Assembly: GCF_014250675.1 (NCBI RefSeq)
Contig: NZ_JACHTG010000003.1
Span: forward strand, 372,001 to 436,000
DNA from: Cetobacterium sp. 8H
GTDB lineage: Bacteria; Fusobacteriota; Fusobacteriia; Fusobacteriales; Fusobacteriaceae
Direction: 5' to 3'
DNA length: 64,000 bases
Shown: positions 15,922 to 23,964 of the stretch, one piece after another
How positions within the stretch are numbered: the first letter of the stretch is position 1
Layout: every line of letters begins with the position of its first letter
Notes under the pieces: generated by a model
Seen by the model: only the letters and a program-made list of their open reading frames with translations
Told to the model about the DNA's origin: nothing
The model's database searches: none
Position numbers and translations under genes: made by a program

Positions 15922-16863
15922 ATGAAAATTGGAGATTTAAATATAGAAGTGCCTATAATTCAGGGTGGAATGGGTATAAGAGCATCAATGTCTAGATTAG
16001 CTTCAGCTGTTGCTAATCAAGGAGGAGTTGGTGTTATTTCTGGAACAGCTATTTCTGCTGAAGAGCTGAAATATGAAATTAGAAGAGCAAAAGAATTAAT
16101 TGTGAAAAAAGGTGGAGCTCTAGGAGTAAATATAATGGTAGCAGCTTCAAATTTTGCTGAAGCAGTTAAAGTTTCTATAGATGAAAAAGTGGATATGATT
16201 ATATGTGGAGCAGGATTTTCAAGAGATATATTTGATACTGTTAAGGATACGGGTGTAAAATTAGTTCCTATTGTTTCAAGTTTAAAATTAGCAAAAATAG
16301 CTGAAAAGCTTGGTGCAGATGCCATTGTAGTAGAAGGTGGAAATGCAGGAGGACACTTAGGAACAGATAAAGATTCTTGGGATATTGTAGAAGAGATTGT
16401 AAAAGGTGTATCTATACCAGTATTTGGAGCTGGTGGTGTTATAACTCCAGAAGATGCTGACAGAATGATGTCATTAGGTGTTGCAGGAATACAGATGGGA
16501 AGTAGATTTATCGCATCTGAAGAGTGTGAAGTTAGTGATGAATTTAAACAGGCATACATCAATTGTAAAGAGGGAGATGTAGTACAAATAATGAGTTCTG
16601 CAGGTCTTCCAGCTAATGCAATAAAGTCTCCATATGTTGAAAAAGTACGAAATGAAGAGGAATTAACTCCAAAAGATTGTACTTCATGTTTAAAAAAATG
16701 TAATAGAAAGTTCTGTGTGAGAGATACTCTTGTAAAAGCTCACAAAGGTGACAGAGAAAATGGGATATTCTTTGCAGGTAAAGATGCTTGGAAAATTGAT
16801 AAAGTTTTAAAAGTTGAAGAGATTTTTAATTTATTTAAAGAAAGTGTATTAAAAAAAAGATAA
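15922..16863 (+). CDS. FabK / nitronate monooxygenase-family flavoprotein with C-terminal Cys cluster
   Basis: This 313-residue FMN TIM-barrel is of the nitronate monooxygenase / enoyl-ACP reductase II family: IIQGGMGIRASMSRLASAVA, GVISGTA, VVEGGNAGGHLG, PVFGAGGVITPEDADRMMSLG and GIQMGSRFIAS. It could reduce enoyl-ACP in fatty acid synthesis or detoxify nitroalkanes; sequence alone does not decide. The C-terminus carries DCTSCLKKCNRKFC (about residues 252-265), a CxxCxxxCxxxxC pattern absent from textbook FabK that may bind iron-sulfur or zinc. No other fatty-acid genes are adjacent. The palindrome pair upstream implies its own regulator. Confidence 0.78.
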   Translation: MKIGDLNIEVPIIQGGMGIRASMSRLASAVANQGGVGVISGTAISAEELKYEIRRAKELIVKKGGALGVNIMVAASNFAEAVKVSIDEKVDMIICGAGFSRDIFDTVKDTGVKLVPIVSSLKLAKIAEKLGADAIVVEGGNAGGHLGTDKDSWDIVEEIVKGVSIPVFGAGGVITPEDADRMMSLGVAGIQMGSRFIASEECEVSDEFKQAYINCKEGDVVQIMSSAGLPANAIKSPYVEKVRNEEELTPKDCTSCLKKCNRKFCVRDTLVKAHKGDRENGIFFAGKDAWKIDKVLKVEEIFNLFKESVLKKR

Positions 16864-16884
16864 AAAAATAAATATAAAAAACAT

Positions 16885-16918
16885 ATAAAAATCTAGTGTT
16901 TAGGCACTAGATTTTTAT
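16885..16918 (+). terminator. Terminator after the FabK/NMO gene
   Basis: ATAAAAATCTAGTG pairs with CACTAGATTTTTAT across a 6-nt loop. Confidence 0.75.
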
Positions 16919-16975
16919 ATTTTGTATGCTATAATCTATTGAATAAAATAATAAAGTTTTAGGGGGCTTAAGGAA

Positions 16976-18079
16976 GTGCAGATTATATTTTTTGTTTTGA
17001 CATTTTTTGCTATAGTTGGAGCTTTAGATCGATGTTTTGGAAATAAATTAGGATATGGTGAAAAATTTCAAGAAGGAATTTGTGTAACAGGACCTCTAGT
17101 TTTAGCAATGGTAGGAATTTTATCTTTAACTCCAGTCATATCATATTTAGCTGAACCGTTTGTTAACGTTTTATACAACAAAACGGGAATTGATCCATCA
17201 ATATATATCAATTCTTTTTTGGCAGCCGACATGGGTGGTTATTTTTTAGCTAAAGATTTAGCAATTGAGAAAGATTTAATAAACTTTTCAGGATTAATTT
17301 TAGGTTCTATGCTGGGGACTGTTGTAATTTTTACAATGCCAGTAGCTTTCGGAATGATTGACGAAAATTCAAAGGAATCATTTTCAAAGGGAGTTCTTAG
17401 TGGCATTGCAACCATTCCATTAGGGTGTTTTGTAGCAGGAGTTATGATGAAGTTAAAAATATCTTTAATAGTTTATAATCTAATACCTGTTGTAATTTTT
17501 TCAAGTTTAATTTGTATGGGATTGTGGTTTTTTCCAGAAAAAACATGTGGAATTTTTGATAAATTTGGGAAAGTGATGACAGGATTAATTAGTATAGGAC
17601 TAATTTTGACAATACTAGAAACAATGGTAGGAATAAGTTTGATAGAGGGACTAAATCCTATAGATGAAAGTATGAAAACAGTAATAAGAATAGCATTAAC
17701 TTTAGCAGGAGCTTTTCCATTTTTACATTTTATAAAAATTTATTTTGGTTCAGTACTATCTAAATTCGGAAAATTATTAGGAATAGATGATGATGGAGTA
17801 GCTGGATTTATGGCATCATTAGTAAATAGTATTCCTATGTTTGGAATTTTTAATAAAATGAATAATCAAAGTAAAATAATAAATAGTGCATTTTCAGTAG
17901 GAGGAGCTTATGTATTTGGTGGGCAGCTAGGATTTGTAGCGGGTGTGTCTCCAGAAACAATAGCGCCATTTATTGTGGCTAAATTAATTTCAGGATTTAG
18001 TGCTATATATTTGGCAAAAATAATGTTTATAGACAAAAAAGAGAAAAATTATATAGCTATGGGAAATGAGCTAATTTAA
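16976..18079 (+). CDS. eutH: EutH-like ethanolamine permease
   Basis: This 367-residue integral membrane protein (about ten segments) matches EutH: RCFGNKLGYGEKFQEGICVTG, DPSIYINSFLAADMGGYFLAKDLA and AGFMASLVNSIPMFG. EutH imports ethanolamine, important at low external concentration. The start is a GTG at 16976, with AGGGGG and AAGGAA just upstream. It stands alone: no eutABC, microcompartment or regulator genes are here, so the ethanolamine ammonia-lyase must be elsewhere if this function holds. Confidence 0.88.
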   Translation: MQIIFFVLTFFAIVGALDRCFGNKLGYGEKFQEGICVTGPLVLAMVGILSLTPVISYLAEPFVNVLYNKTGIDPSIYINSFLAADMGGYFLAKDLAIEKDLINFSGLILGSMLGTVVIFTMPVAFGMIDENSKESFSKGVLSGIATIPLGCFVAGVMMKLKISLIVYNLIPVVIFSSLICMGLWFFPEKTCGIFDKFGKVMTGLISIGLILTILETMVGISLIEGLNPIDESMKTVIRIALTLAGAFPFLHFIKIYFGSVLSKFGKLLGIDDDGVAGFMASLVNSIPMFGIFNKMNNQSKIINSAFSVGGAYVFGGQLGFVAGVSPETIAPFIVAKLISGFSAIYLAKIMFIDKKEKNYIAMGNELI

Positions 18080-18119
18080 AAAATGTCACTAAGTTTAAAT
18101 AACTTAGTGACATTTTTTT
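18078..18119. terminator. Bidirectional terminator between eutH and the SPFH gene
   Basis: AAAATGTCACTAAGTT pairs with AACTTAGTGACATTTT, with A and T tracts outside. The two genes converge on it, and the SPFH stop codon lies within its outer edge. Confidence 0.85.
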
Positions 18120-18999
18120 ATTTATTTTTAGATTCGTGGAAAAGTTCACTCAAAGTGACAATATTTTGGAGCTCACTTGGAATAATAATCTTTGTGGCTT
18201 GTCCATTAGCAACCTTTTCAAAAGCTTCCATACTTTTTAAAGCTAAAACATTTCTATCAGGTGAAGCTTCTTTAAGTAATTTAATAGCTTCAGCGTTAGC
18301 TTTTTGAACGCTTAAAATAGCTTCAGCTTCTCCTTCAGCTTCTCTAATAGCAGCTTCTTTTCTAGCCTCAGCCCTAAGAATTGTAGACTCTTTTTCTCCT
18401 TCAGCAACCAAAATAGCAGCTGTTTTTTGTCCTTCAGCTCTAAGAATTGATTCTCTTCTTTCTCTTTCGGCTTTCATCTGTTTTTCCATAGCATCTTGAA
18501 TTTCAGCAGGAGGGATAATATTTTTTAACTCCACTCTATTTATTTTAATTCCCCAAGGATCAGTAGCTTCATCTAATATAGCTCTCATCTTAGTATTGAT
18601 TGTATCTCTAGAAGTTAAGGTAGAATCTAGTTCAAGTTCTCCAATGAGGTTTCTAAGAGTTGTTGCAGTCAAATTCTCAATTGCATTTAAAGGGTTTTCA
18701 ACGCCGTAAGCATACAGCTTAGGATCCGTAATTTGGAAATAAACAACAGAATCTATCTGCATAGTTACGTTATCTTTTGTTATAACTGGTTGTGGTGGAA
18801 AGTCAATAACTTGCTCTTTTAAAGAAACTTTTCTAGCAATTCTGTCAGCAAAAGGAATAAGTACATTTAAACCAACATCCCAAGTTGTTAAGTATGCTCC
18901 TAATCTTTCAATAACAAAAGCTTGAGACTGAGAAACTATTCTAATATGTGTTGCAATTAAAAATATAGCGATCAAAATTAATATAAATACAAATAACAT
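18118..18999 (-). CDS. qmcA: SPFH/stomatin-like membrane protein (QmcA type)
   Basis: This 293-residue protein has an N-terminal membrane anchor (about residues 2-18). The SPFH/Band 7 domain follows (QSQAFVIERLGAYLTTWDVGLNVLIPFADRI through NRVELKNIIPPAEIQDAME). A long Glu/Ala/Arg-rich coiled coil runs at about residues 175-245. Such proteins form large ring or dome assemblies in the inner membrane that organise proteases and lipids. It lies 9 bp downstream of an NfeD-like gene, the classic stomatin/NfeD pair. Confidence 0.9.
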   Translation of the reverse strand: MLFVFILILIAIFLIATHIRIVSQSQAFVIERLGAYLTTWDVGLNVLIPFADRIARKVSLKEQVIDFPPQPVITKDNVTMQIDSVVYFQITDPKLYAYGVENPLNAIENLTATTLRNLIGELELDSTLTSRDTINTKMRAILDEATDPWGIKINRVELKNIIPPAEIQDAMEKQMKAERERRESILRAEGQKTAAILVAEGEKESTILRAEARKEAAIREAEGEAEAILSVQKANAEAIKLLKEASPDRNVLALKSMEAFEKVANGQATKIIIPSELQNIVTLSELFHESKNK

Positions 19000-19008
19000 G
19001 TTATCCTC

Positions 19009-19416
19009 CTATGAATTTTTAATTAAAAGTAATTTATTTCCTACAATTTTTTCAACAAGAGCCTTATCTCCGATATTTAAATCTGATTCAGAAATAGCTT
19101 CCCAAATTTTTCCATCTAAATAGACTGTGTAAACTTTAGTATTTCCACGAATTTCAATTTTTTCAATTTTAACAATTCGTCCATTTATTCGATTTAATTC
19201 TTTACTATTTCCTTTGAAGTATTTTACTGCGATTTTTCTAATTAGAATTAAAAAAAGAAGAGAAGATCCTACAAATACATAAAATTGATAAACTAAAGAA
19301 TAGTTATAAAAAATCATTGTTAAAAATGCTCCTAATGCAAACCAGATAGAAATAAGTCCAAAAGATATGAATTCGATAACTAAAAACAAAATTCCAATAA
19401 TAAACCAAATTAACAT
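19009..19416 (-). CDS. NfeD-like membrane protein (partner of stomatin)
   Basis: This 135-residue protein has hydrophobic segments in its first 65 residues and a C-terminal OB-like soluble domain (GRIVKIEKIEIRGNTKVYTVYLDGKIWEAIS...GDKALVEKIVGNKLLLI). That is the short NfeD/YbbK architecture, with no protease domain. It is co-transcribed with the SPFH gene and probably forms a complex with it. GGAGGG lies upstream of the ATG. Confidence 0.88.
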   Translation of the reverse strand: MLIWFIIGILFLVIEFISFGLISIWFALGAFLTMIFYNYSLVYQFYVFVGSSLLFLILIRKIAVKYFKGNSKELNRINGRIVKIEKIEIRGNTKVYTVYLDGKIWEAISESDLNIGDKALVEKIVGNKLLLIKNS

Positions 19417-19503
19417 ATTGTAACCCTCCTTTAGTTCTTTTTTCCTGAGGTAATTGTAACATAATAAAGCATTAAAAGTAATTAATTTTTTTAGTTTCTA
19501 AAA

Positions 19504-19530
19504 GACGTCAAGATTTCTAATCTTGACGTC
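19504..19530 (-). terminator. Terminator after the DEAD-box helicase
   Basis: GACGTCAAGATT and AATCTTGACGTC form a perfect 12-bp stem with a 3-nt loop, followed on the minus strand by TTTT. Confidence 0.75.
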
Positions 19531-19538
19531 CTATATTT

Positions 19539-20795
19539 TTATTTATATTTTTTTTCTCTAGTTTGAGTTTTATTAGGTTGACTTTTACCAGATTGAGATT
19601 TATATTTTTTATTCGCATCAAATTCTTTTTTAGGTTTTTGTTTAAAAATTTCTTTAGTTTTTTTAGGAAGAGCATTACTTTCTTCCCCATGGATTTTAAC
19701 AAATTCAGTTTTGTTAGTCTTTATAATTTCAGCTAACATTTTTTTATCTTCTGATGAAGAGAATGATATAACAATACCACTTTTGTTTGCTCTTCCAGTT
19801 CTTCCACTTCTATGTGTAAAAGCTTCTGCAGTTTTAGGTAAGTCATAGTTTATAACATGTGTAACTTGAGGAATATCAAGACCTCTTGCAGCAATATCAG
19901 TGGCAACTAGAATGTTAAAAGTACCATTTCTAAATCCTGATAAAGCGGCATCTCTTTGATTTTGTGATAAATTTCCTTGGAAGTTAACAGATTTTAAACC
20001 TTTAGCTTCTAGAATTCTACTAAGGTATTTAGCTTTATGTTTTCCATTTGTAAAAATAATAATTGATTCTATTTCAGGATTTTGTAAAAGTTCTACAAGT
20101 TTAGATTTTTTATCATCATTTTCAATATGGTATAACTCGTGTTCAATTAATTTAACAGGATCTTTATATTCTATTTCAATAGTTTGGTGATCTTTTTGTA
20201 ATACTCTAAAAGCTAGAGCTTTAATTTCTTTTGGCATTGTAGCAGAAAAGAAAAGTGTTTGTTTCTTTTTAGGTGTATGCTTAACAATTTTTTCAATATC
20301 TTTTAGGAATCCCATATCTAACATATGATCAGCTTCATCTAAAACAAGAAATTCTAGTCTAGTAAGGCCTAGATTTCCTTGGTTAATATGATCTAAGATT
20401 CTACCTGGACATCCAACAATAATATCTACTCCAGTTTTTAGAGCATCAACTTGCTTTTTTACAGATGTACCTCCATAAACAGCTAAGCTTTTAACCCCAA
20501 TTTGTTTACCAAGTTGTAGTATTGTATTGTTAATTTGTTCTGCAAGTTCTCTAGTAGGAGCTATAATAAGAGCTCTTACTCCTTTTCCTTTACCCTTTGT
20601 TGTAGCTATTTTTTCTAAGATTGGTAAAACAAAGGCTGCAGTTTTTCCTGTACCAGTTTTAGCAAGACCAAGTATATCGATACCGTTTAATATAGCAGGG
20701 ATAGCGGCTGCTTGTATAGGTGTAGCTTCTTTATAACCAACAGCATCTATTTGTGCAATTATTTCATTTTTAAAATTAAATTCTTTAAAGTTCAT
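19539..20795 (-). CDS. DEAD-box RNA helicase (RhlE/CshA-like)
   Basis: This 418-residue protein carries the full DEAD-box set: the Q motif (ATPIQAAAIPAIL), GLAKTGTGKTAAF, PTRELAEQ, VLDEADHMLDMGF, SAT, then IIFTNGKHKAKYLS, VATDIAARGLDIP and HRSGRTGRA. The last 60 residues are Lys/Gln/Ser-rich and probably disordered, helping RNA binding. It unwinds RNA during ribosome assembly, decay or cold growth. It appears monocistronic with its own terminator. Confidence 0.93.
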   Translation of the reverse strand: MNFKEFNFKNEIIAQIDAVGYKEATPIQAAAIPAILNGIDILGLAKTGTGKTAAFVLPILEKIATTKGKGKGVRALIIAPTRELAEQINNTILQLGKQIGVKSLAVYGGTSVKKQVDALKTGVDIIVGCPGRILDHINQGNLGLTRLEFLVLDEADHMLDMGFLKDIEKIVKHTPKKKQTLFFSATMPKEIKALAFRVLQKDHQTIEIEYKDPVKLIEHELYHIENDDKKSKLVELLQNPEIESIIIFTNGKHKAKYLSRILEAKGLKSVNFQGNLSQNQRDAALSGFRNGTFNILVATDIAARGLDIPQVTHVINYDLPKTAEAFTHRSGRTGRANKSGIVISFSSSEDKKMLAEIIKTNKTEFVKIHGEESNALPKKTKEIFKQKPKKEFDANKKYKSQSGKSQPNKTQTREKKYK

Positions 20796-20862
20796 CTTTT
20801 CTCCATTTAAATATTTTATGTTTATCCATTATTATAACATTGTTTTAAAAAAAATAATATAA

Positions 20863-20892
20863 ATAAAAAAAAAAGGACTCAATTAAGTCCTT
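20863..20892 (-). terminator. Terminator after mscL
   Basis: On the minus strand AAGGACT and AGTCCTT pair over a 6-nt loop, followed by ten T. Confidence 0.85.
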
Positions 20893-20897
20893 GAAAA

Positions 20898-21293
20898 TCA
20901 TTTTTTAGAAAGAAGATCTCTTATTTCAGTAAGTAGAATTTCTTCTTTAGTTGGAGCGAGTGGAGCGGGTGGAGTTTCATCTTTTTTTCTCATTTTATTA
21001 ATCATTTTTACAAAAATAAATATACAAAAAGCAATTATAGTAAAATCAACAACGGATTGTATAAAGTTTCCATATTTTATAGATAACTCAGTAACACCAG
21101 GAGATGCGGGCTTTATAACAAATTTTAAACTAGAAAAATTTATGCCACCAATAAATATTCCAATAATTGGCATAATGACATCATTAACAATTGAACTTAC
21201 AATTTTTCCAAATGCACCACCAATAATAACTCCTACAGCAAGATCGATGGCATTACCTTTAACAGCAAACTCTTTAAACTCTTTAAAAAACAT
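20898..21293 (-). CDS. mscL: Large-conductance mechanosensitive channel
   Basis: This 131-residue protein begins FFKEFKEFAVKGNAIDLAVGVIIGGAFGKIV, the MscL N-terminal helix and pore-lining segment. It has a second membrane helix at about residues 70-95 and a charged C-terminal helix (KEEILLTEIRDLL). It is a pentameric safety valve against osmotic shock. I place the start at the ATG at 21293, 7 nt after AAAGGGTG. A TTG two codons upstream is too close to that ribosome site. It lies 16 bp downstream of a small unknown gene. Confidence 0.93.
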   Translation of the reverse strand: MFFKEFKEFAVKGNAIDLAVGVIIGGAFGKIVSSIVNDVIMPIIGIFIGGINFSSLKFVIKPASPGVTELSIKYGNFIQSVVDFTIIAFCIFIFVKMINKMRKKDETPPAPLAPTKEEILLTEIRDLLSKK

Positions 21294-21309
21294 AATCAAT
21301 CACCCTTTT

Positions 21310-21549
21310 CTAAGAAATTTCAATAACTTTCATAGTATCTGTATCTAAGGCATTTCGATATAGTCCGAGTATAGTGGGAATACCTTCTGTTTCATCAGCT
21401 CTTGATACCATAAAATCTCTAATTTTAATCTTATGGCACTTATTACATTTATAAATGTAATATAATTGACTCATTTCATTACCATATTCATCCGTGAAAT
21501 TCTTTTTTGCCATTCCTAAAAATTCATAATTGTGTATAAAATGTAGCAT
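21310..21549 (-). CDS. Small unknown protein with one CxxC motif
   Basis: This 79-residue soluble protein is not recognised. A strong AAGGAGGGAGG lies 5 bp before its ATG, so I take it as real. The middle holds YKCNKCHKIKIRDFMV, a CxxC resembling half of a zinc ribbon. The other pair of ligands is not obvious, so it may bind metal as a dimer or act as a thiol pair. The N-terminus, MLHFIHNYEFLGMAKKNFTD, is not a signal peptide. It lies 16 bp upstream of mscL and may be co-transcribed with it. Confidence 0.6.
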   Translation of the reverse strand: MLHFIHNYEFLGMAKKNFTDEYGNEMSQLYYIYKCNKCHKIKIRDFMVSRADETEGIPTILGLYRNALDTDTMKVIEIS

Positions 21550-21611
21550 AAGCCTCCCTCCTTAATACCTTTTGCTAAATATATACGGAAATTAAAGAGA
21601 TTTCTTTTATA

Positions 21612-22943
21612 TTATTTTATGATTTTATTTTTATTTTTAATTCCTAAAAATATACCAGTTAAAAAAGTCATAAAATCAGCAAAAGGTAGTGAAAACCATA
21701 CTCCATCAACACCTATAAAAGTTGGAAGAGTAAAAATGCCTATTGTAATAAATACTAGACTTCTTCCTACCGATAAGAGATTTGCAAAAGTAGCTTCTTC
21801 CATAGATTGTAAAAAAGAGATGTTTATAAAATTTGCTCCTAAAAAAATCATAGCAGAAGAATATATAATTAGACCTCTTGTTGCAAGTTTAACTAATTCT
21901 AGATTTCCATTAAAAAGCTCTACAATGATTGATCCCTCAAAATACACAAGAATCAAAATAAATATAGAAACGAGTAGTGATATTTTATGTCCTAAGATAA
22001 GAGTGGCCTTAACACGAGCCCATTTTTTAGCTCCAAAATTATAACTGACAATGGGTTGAATCCCCTGTGCTAATCCATTGAAAATCATTCTAAATACATA
22101 AAAAATATAAGCTATAATACTAAATGCTGCAACGCCTATTTCACCGGTTAAAGTCATCAGTGTAGAGTTAAAGAGAATGGTTATAATTGCAACGGCAAAC
22201 TCTAAAATAAAAGATGGAAAACCATTTAAAAGAATTCTTTTTAAAATTTTAGGATCAAAACTAGTTTTAATAAGCTTAATTTTTGAATCTTTTTTAAAAA
22301 AATAGGCAAATAAAAAAATAGCTGATGCCATTTGGGCAATTCCAGTAGCATAAGCCGCTCCAGTCATCCCCCAATTAAATTTAATTATAAATAGTGCATC
22401 TAAAAGTACATTTGTAACGGCTCCAATACCCATAGAAAGCATAGCATAATTAGGACTATTATCATTTCTGACAACCGCATTTAGAGAAATAGAAAGCATA
22501 AAAAATATACTGAATATAATTCCTGGAATCATGTATTGTTTAACTAATTGAAATAAATTGGAACTGCTTCCTAAAAAAACTATAATTTTATTTTGAAAAA
22601 GAAGAACAAAAGTAGTGATTATTAAGTATGAAAAAACATTTAGCATAACCATATGAGTAAAGTATTTATTAACTTCGAGAATATCTCCTTCAGCTTGTTT
22701 AATAGAAATGACAGTTGCACCACCAATTCCAAACATCAAGCTTAAAGATATAGCTAGTGTTATAACAGGATAAGCAATATTAATTGCTGCCAATCCATCA
22801 CCACCAATACCTCTACCAATAAAAATACCATCAACTATAACATAGAAGGCTGATATAAGCATTCCAACTACAGCTGGAAAAGAAAAGTTAAAAAATAGTT
22901 TACTTATAGAATCTTTTTCCAAGTCAAATTTCAATTTGTTCAT
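21612..22943 (-). CDS. MATE-family efflux transporter
   Basis: This 443-residue inner-membrane protein has about twelve membrane segments in two homologous halves. MATE signatures are IPAIVGMLISAF-like entry residues near 23-34, DGIFIGRGIGGDGLAAINIAYPV, FMLSISLNAVVRNDNSP and GLAQGIQPIVSYNFGA. It is in the subgroup (MepA/VmrA-like) of cation-driven drug and metabolite exporters. AAGGAG precedes the ATG. No local regulator is present and the substrate cannot be told. Confidence 0.9.
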   Translation of the reverse strand: MNKLKFDLEKDSISKLFFNFSFPAVVGMLISAFYVIVDGIFIGRGIGGDGLAAINIAYPVITLAISLSLMFGIGGATVISIKQAEGDILEVNKYFTHMVMLNVFSYLIITTFVLLFQNKIIVFLGSSSNLFQLVKQYMIPGIIFSIFFMLSISLNAVVRNDNSPNYAMLSMGIGAVTNVLLDALFIIKFNWGMTGAAYATGIAQMASAIFLFAYFFKKDSKIKLIKTSFDPKILKRILLNGFPSFILEFAVAIITILFNSTLMTLTGEIGVAAFSIIAYIFYVFRMIFNGLAQGIQPIVSYNFGAKKWARVKATLILGHKISLLVSIFILILVYFEGSIIVELFNGNLELVKLATRGLIIYSSAMIFLGANFINISFLQSMEEATFANLLSVGRSLVFITIGIFTLPTFIGVDGVWFSLPFADFMTFLTGIFLGIKNKNKIIK

Positions 22944-23013
22944 CTCCTTAAAAGTTTTGTTTACAGACTTTTAAAGTAACATAATATGCATAAAAAAACA
23001 ATCAATTATTAAA

Positions 23014-23045
23014 AAAAGTCTAAAGATTATTTTCTTTAGACTTTT
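23014..23045 (-). terminator. Terminator after the aor-moaD-thiF operon
   Basis: AAAAGTCTAAAGA pairs with TCTTTAGACTTTT across a 6-nt loop, with further T on the minus strand. Confidence 0.8.
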
Positions 23046-23062
23046 GATTAAATTTTTATATT

Positions 23063-23743
23063 TTAAATTACTATATCAATCCATTGTATTTCGAAATTAT
23101 TGAGATCGATATAAAAAAACCCTAATTTAAAGTCAAGCTTATTTAAGAGCCCTTTAATAGCTAAGCATAGTTGCATTGAAGCAACAAATGAAACTGTAAA
23201 TCGAGGGTTTCCAAGTGTTTTTTCAATTCCTATTTTGTGATTAGAATAAATAATTTTTAATAGTGGATGTTTGGGAAAAACTGTAGCAATTTGCCCGTAC
23301 CATCCACCAATAGAAGCTGAAATAAGTAAAGTGTTTAGCTTTTGTGCCCATTCTTCTAAAAGAAGTTTAACTTTTATATCATCGGTACAGTCTATAACTA
23401 AATCTATATTTTCAAAAAAACATGAGATATTCTCTTTATTAATTTTAGTGAAGAATGCTTCTATAGAAATAGAAGAATTAATATTTTGTACATGTTTTTT
23501 AGCGATATCAGCTTTAAAAAAGCCAATGACTTTTTCTGAACATAGCAGTTGTCTGTTTAAATTCGTAATATCAAATCTATCAAAATCAACAATACGAATA
23601 AATCCAACACCAAATCTAGCTAAACCATCAATAATATCTCCTCCTAATCCACCAGCACCAACAACTAAAACTTTTTTATATTTCAACGAATCTTGTTCAT
23701 CTAAACTTAAAGTTTTTAAGTTTCTTAAATAACGGTCCTCCAT
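23063..23743 (-). CDS. ThiF/MoeB-like adenylyltransferase for a sulfur-carrier protein
   Basis: This 226-residue E1-like enzyme has the ATP site VLVVGAGGLGGDIIDGLARFG, then DFDRFDITNLNRQLL (Asp, Asn, Arg) and LVIDCTDDIKVK. It should adenylate the C-terminal glycine of the MoaD-like protein encoded just upstream. It lacks the paired CxxC zinc sites of MoeB and ThiF and is shorter than MoeB (about 250). It overlaps the moaD-like stop by 1 bp. With the aldehyde oxidoreductase gene, this suggests a cofactor-sulfuration pair dedicated to that enzyme. Confidence 0.85.
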   Translation of the reverse strand: MEDRYLRNLKTLSLDEQDSLKYKKVLVVGAGGLGGDIIDGLARFGVGFIRIVDFDRFDITNLNRQLLCSEKVIGFFKADIAKKHVQNINSSISIEAFFTKINKENISCFFENIDLVIDCTDDIKVKLLLEEWAQKLNTLLISASIGGWYGQIATVFPKHPLLKIIYSNHKIGIEKTLGNPRFTVSFVASMQLCLAIKGLLNKLDFKLGFFYIDLNNFEIQWIDIVI

Positions 23744-23964
23744 TATCCACCACCAACAGGAGGAAAAATAGATACAATATCTTCATCAGAAAGTAATTTT
23801 TCAAAAGATTGGTGATGCCCATTAATAAGAAATATAGAAACTTGTTCTTGTGGAATTTTAAGGTCTTCAAGAAGCTGTATTCCATTAAAATTAGTTTTGA
23901 AATCTAATTTTACAATTTTTCCTCTGCCTTCTCTTAAGGTAGCAAAAAGTCTAACTTCTATCAT
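23743..23964 (-). CDS. MoaD/ThiS-like sulfur-carrier protein
   Basis: This 73-residue ubiquitin-like protein ends in GGG (DIVSIFPPVGGG), the activated tail that carries sulfur as thiocarboxylate for molybdopterin synthesis. I choose the ATG at 23964; a TTG at 23973 would place the GAGG ribosome site inside the gene. It overlaps the aldehyde oxidoreductase CDS by 14 bp and the ThiF-like CDS by 1 bp. Its partner MoaE is not in the window. Confidence 0.85.
   Translation of the reverse strand: MIEVRLFATLREGRGKIVKLDFKTNFNGIQLLEDLKIPQEQVSIFLINGHHQSFEKLLSDEDIVSIFPPVGGG

Noticed and set aside
16017-16562. Minus-strand 181-codon frame inside the FabK/NMO gene
   Set aside because: Shadow of a well-supported flavoprotein gene; no ribosome site and low-complexity Ser/Pro/Thr translation.
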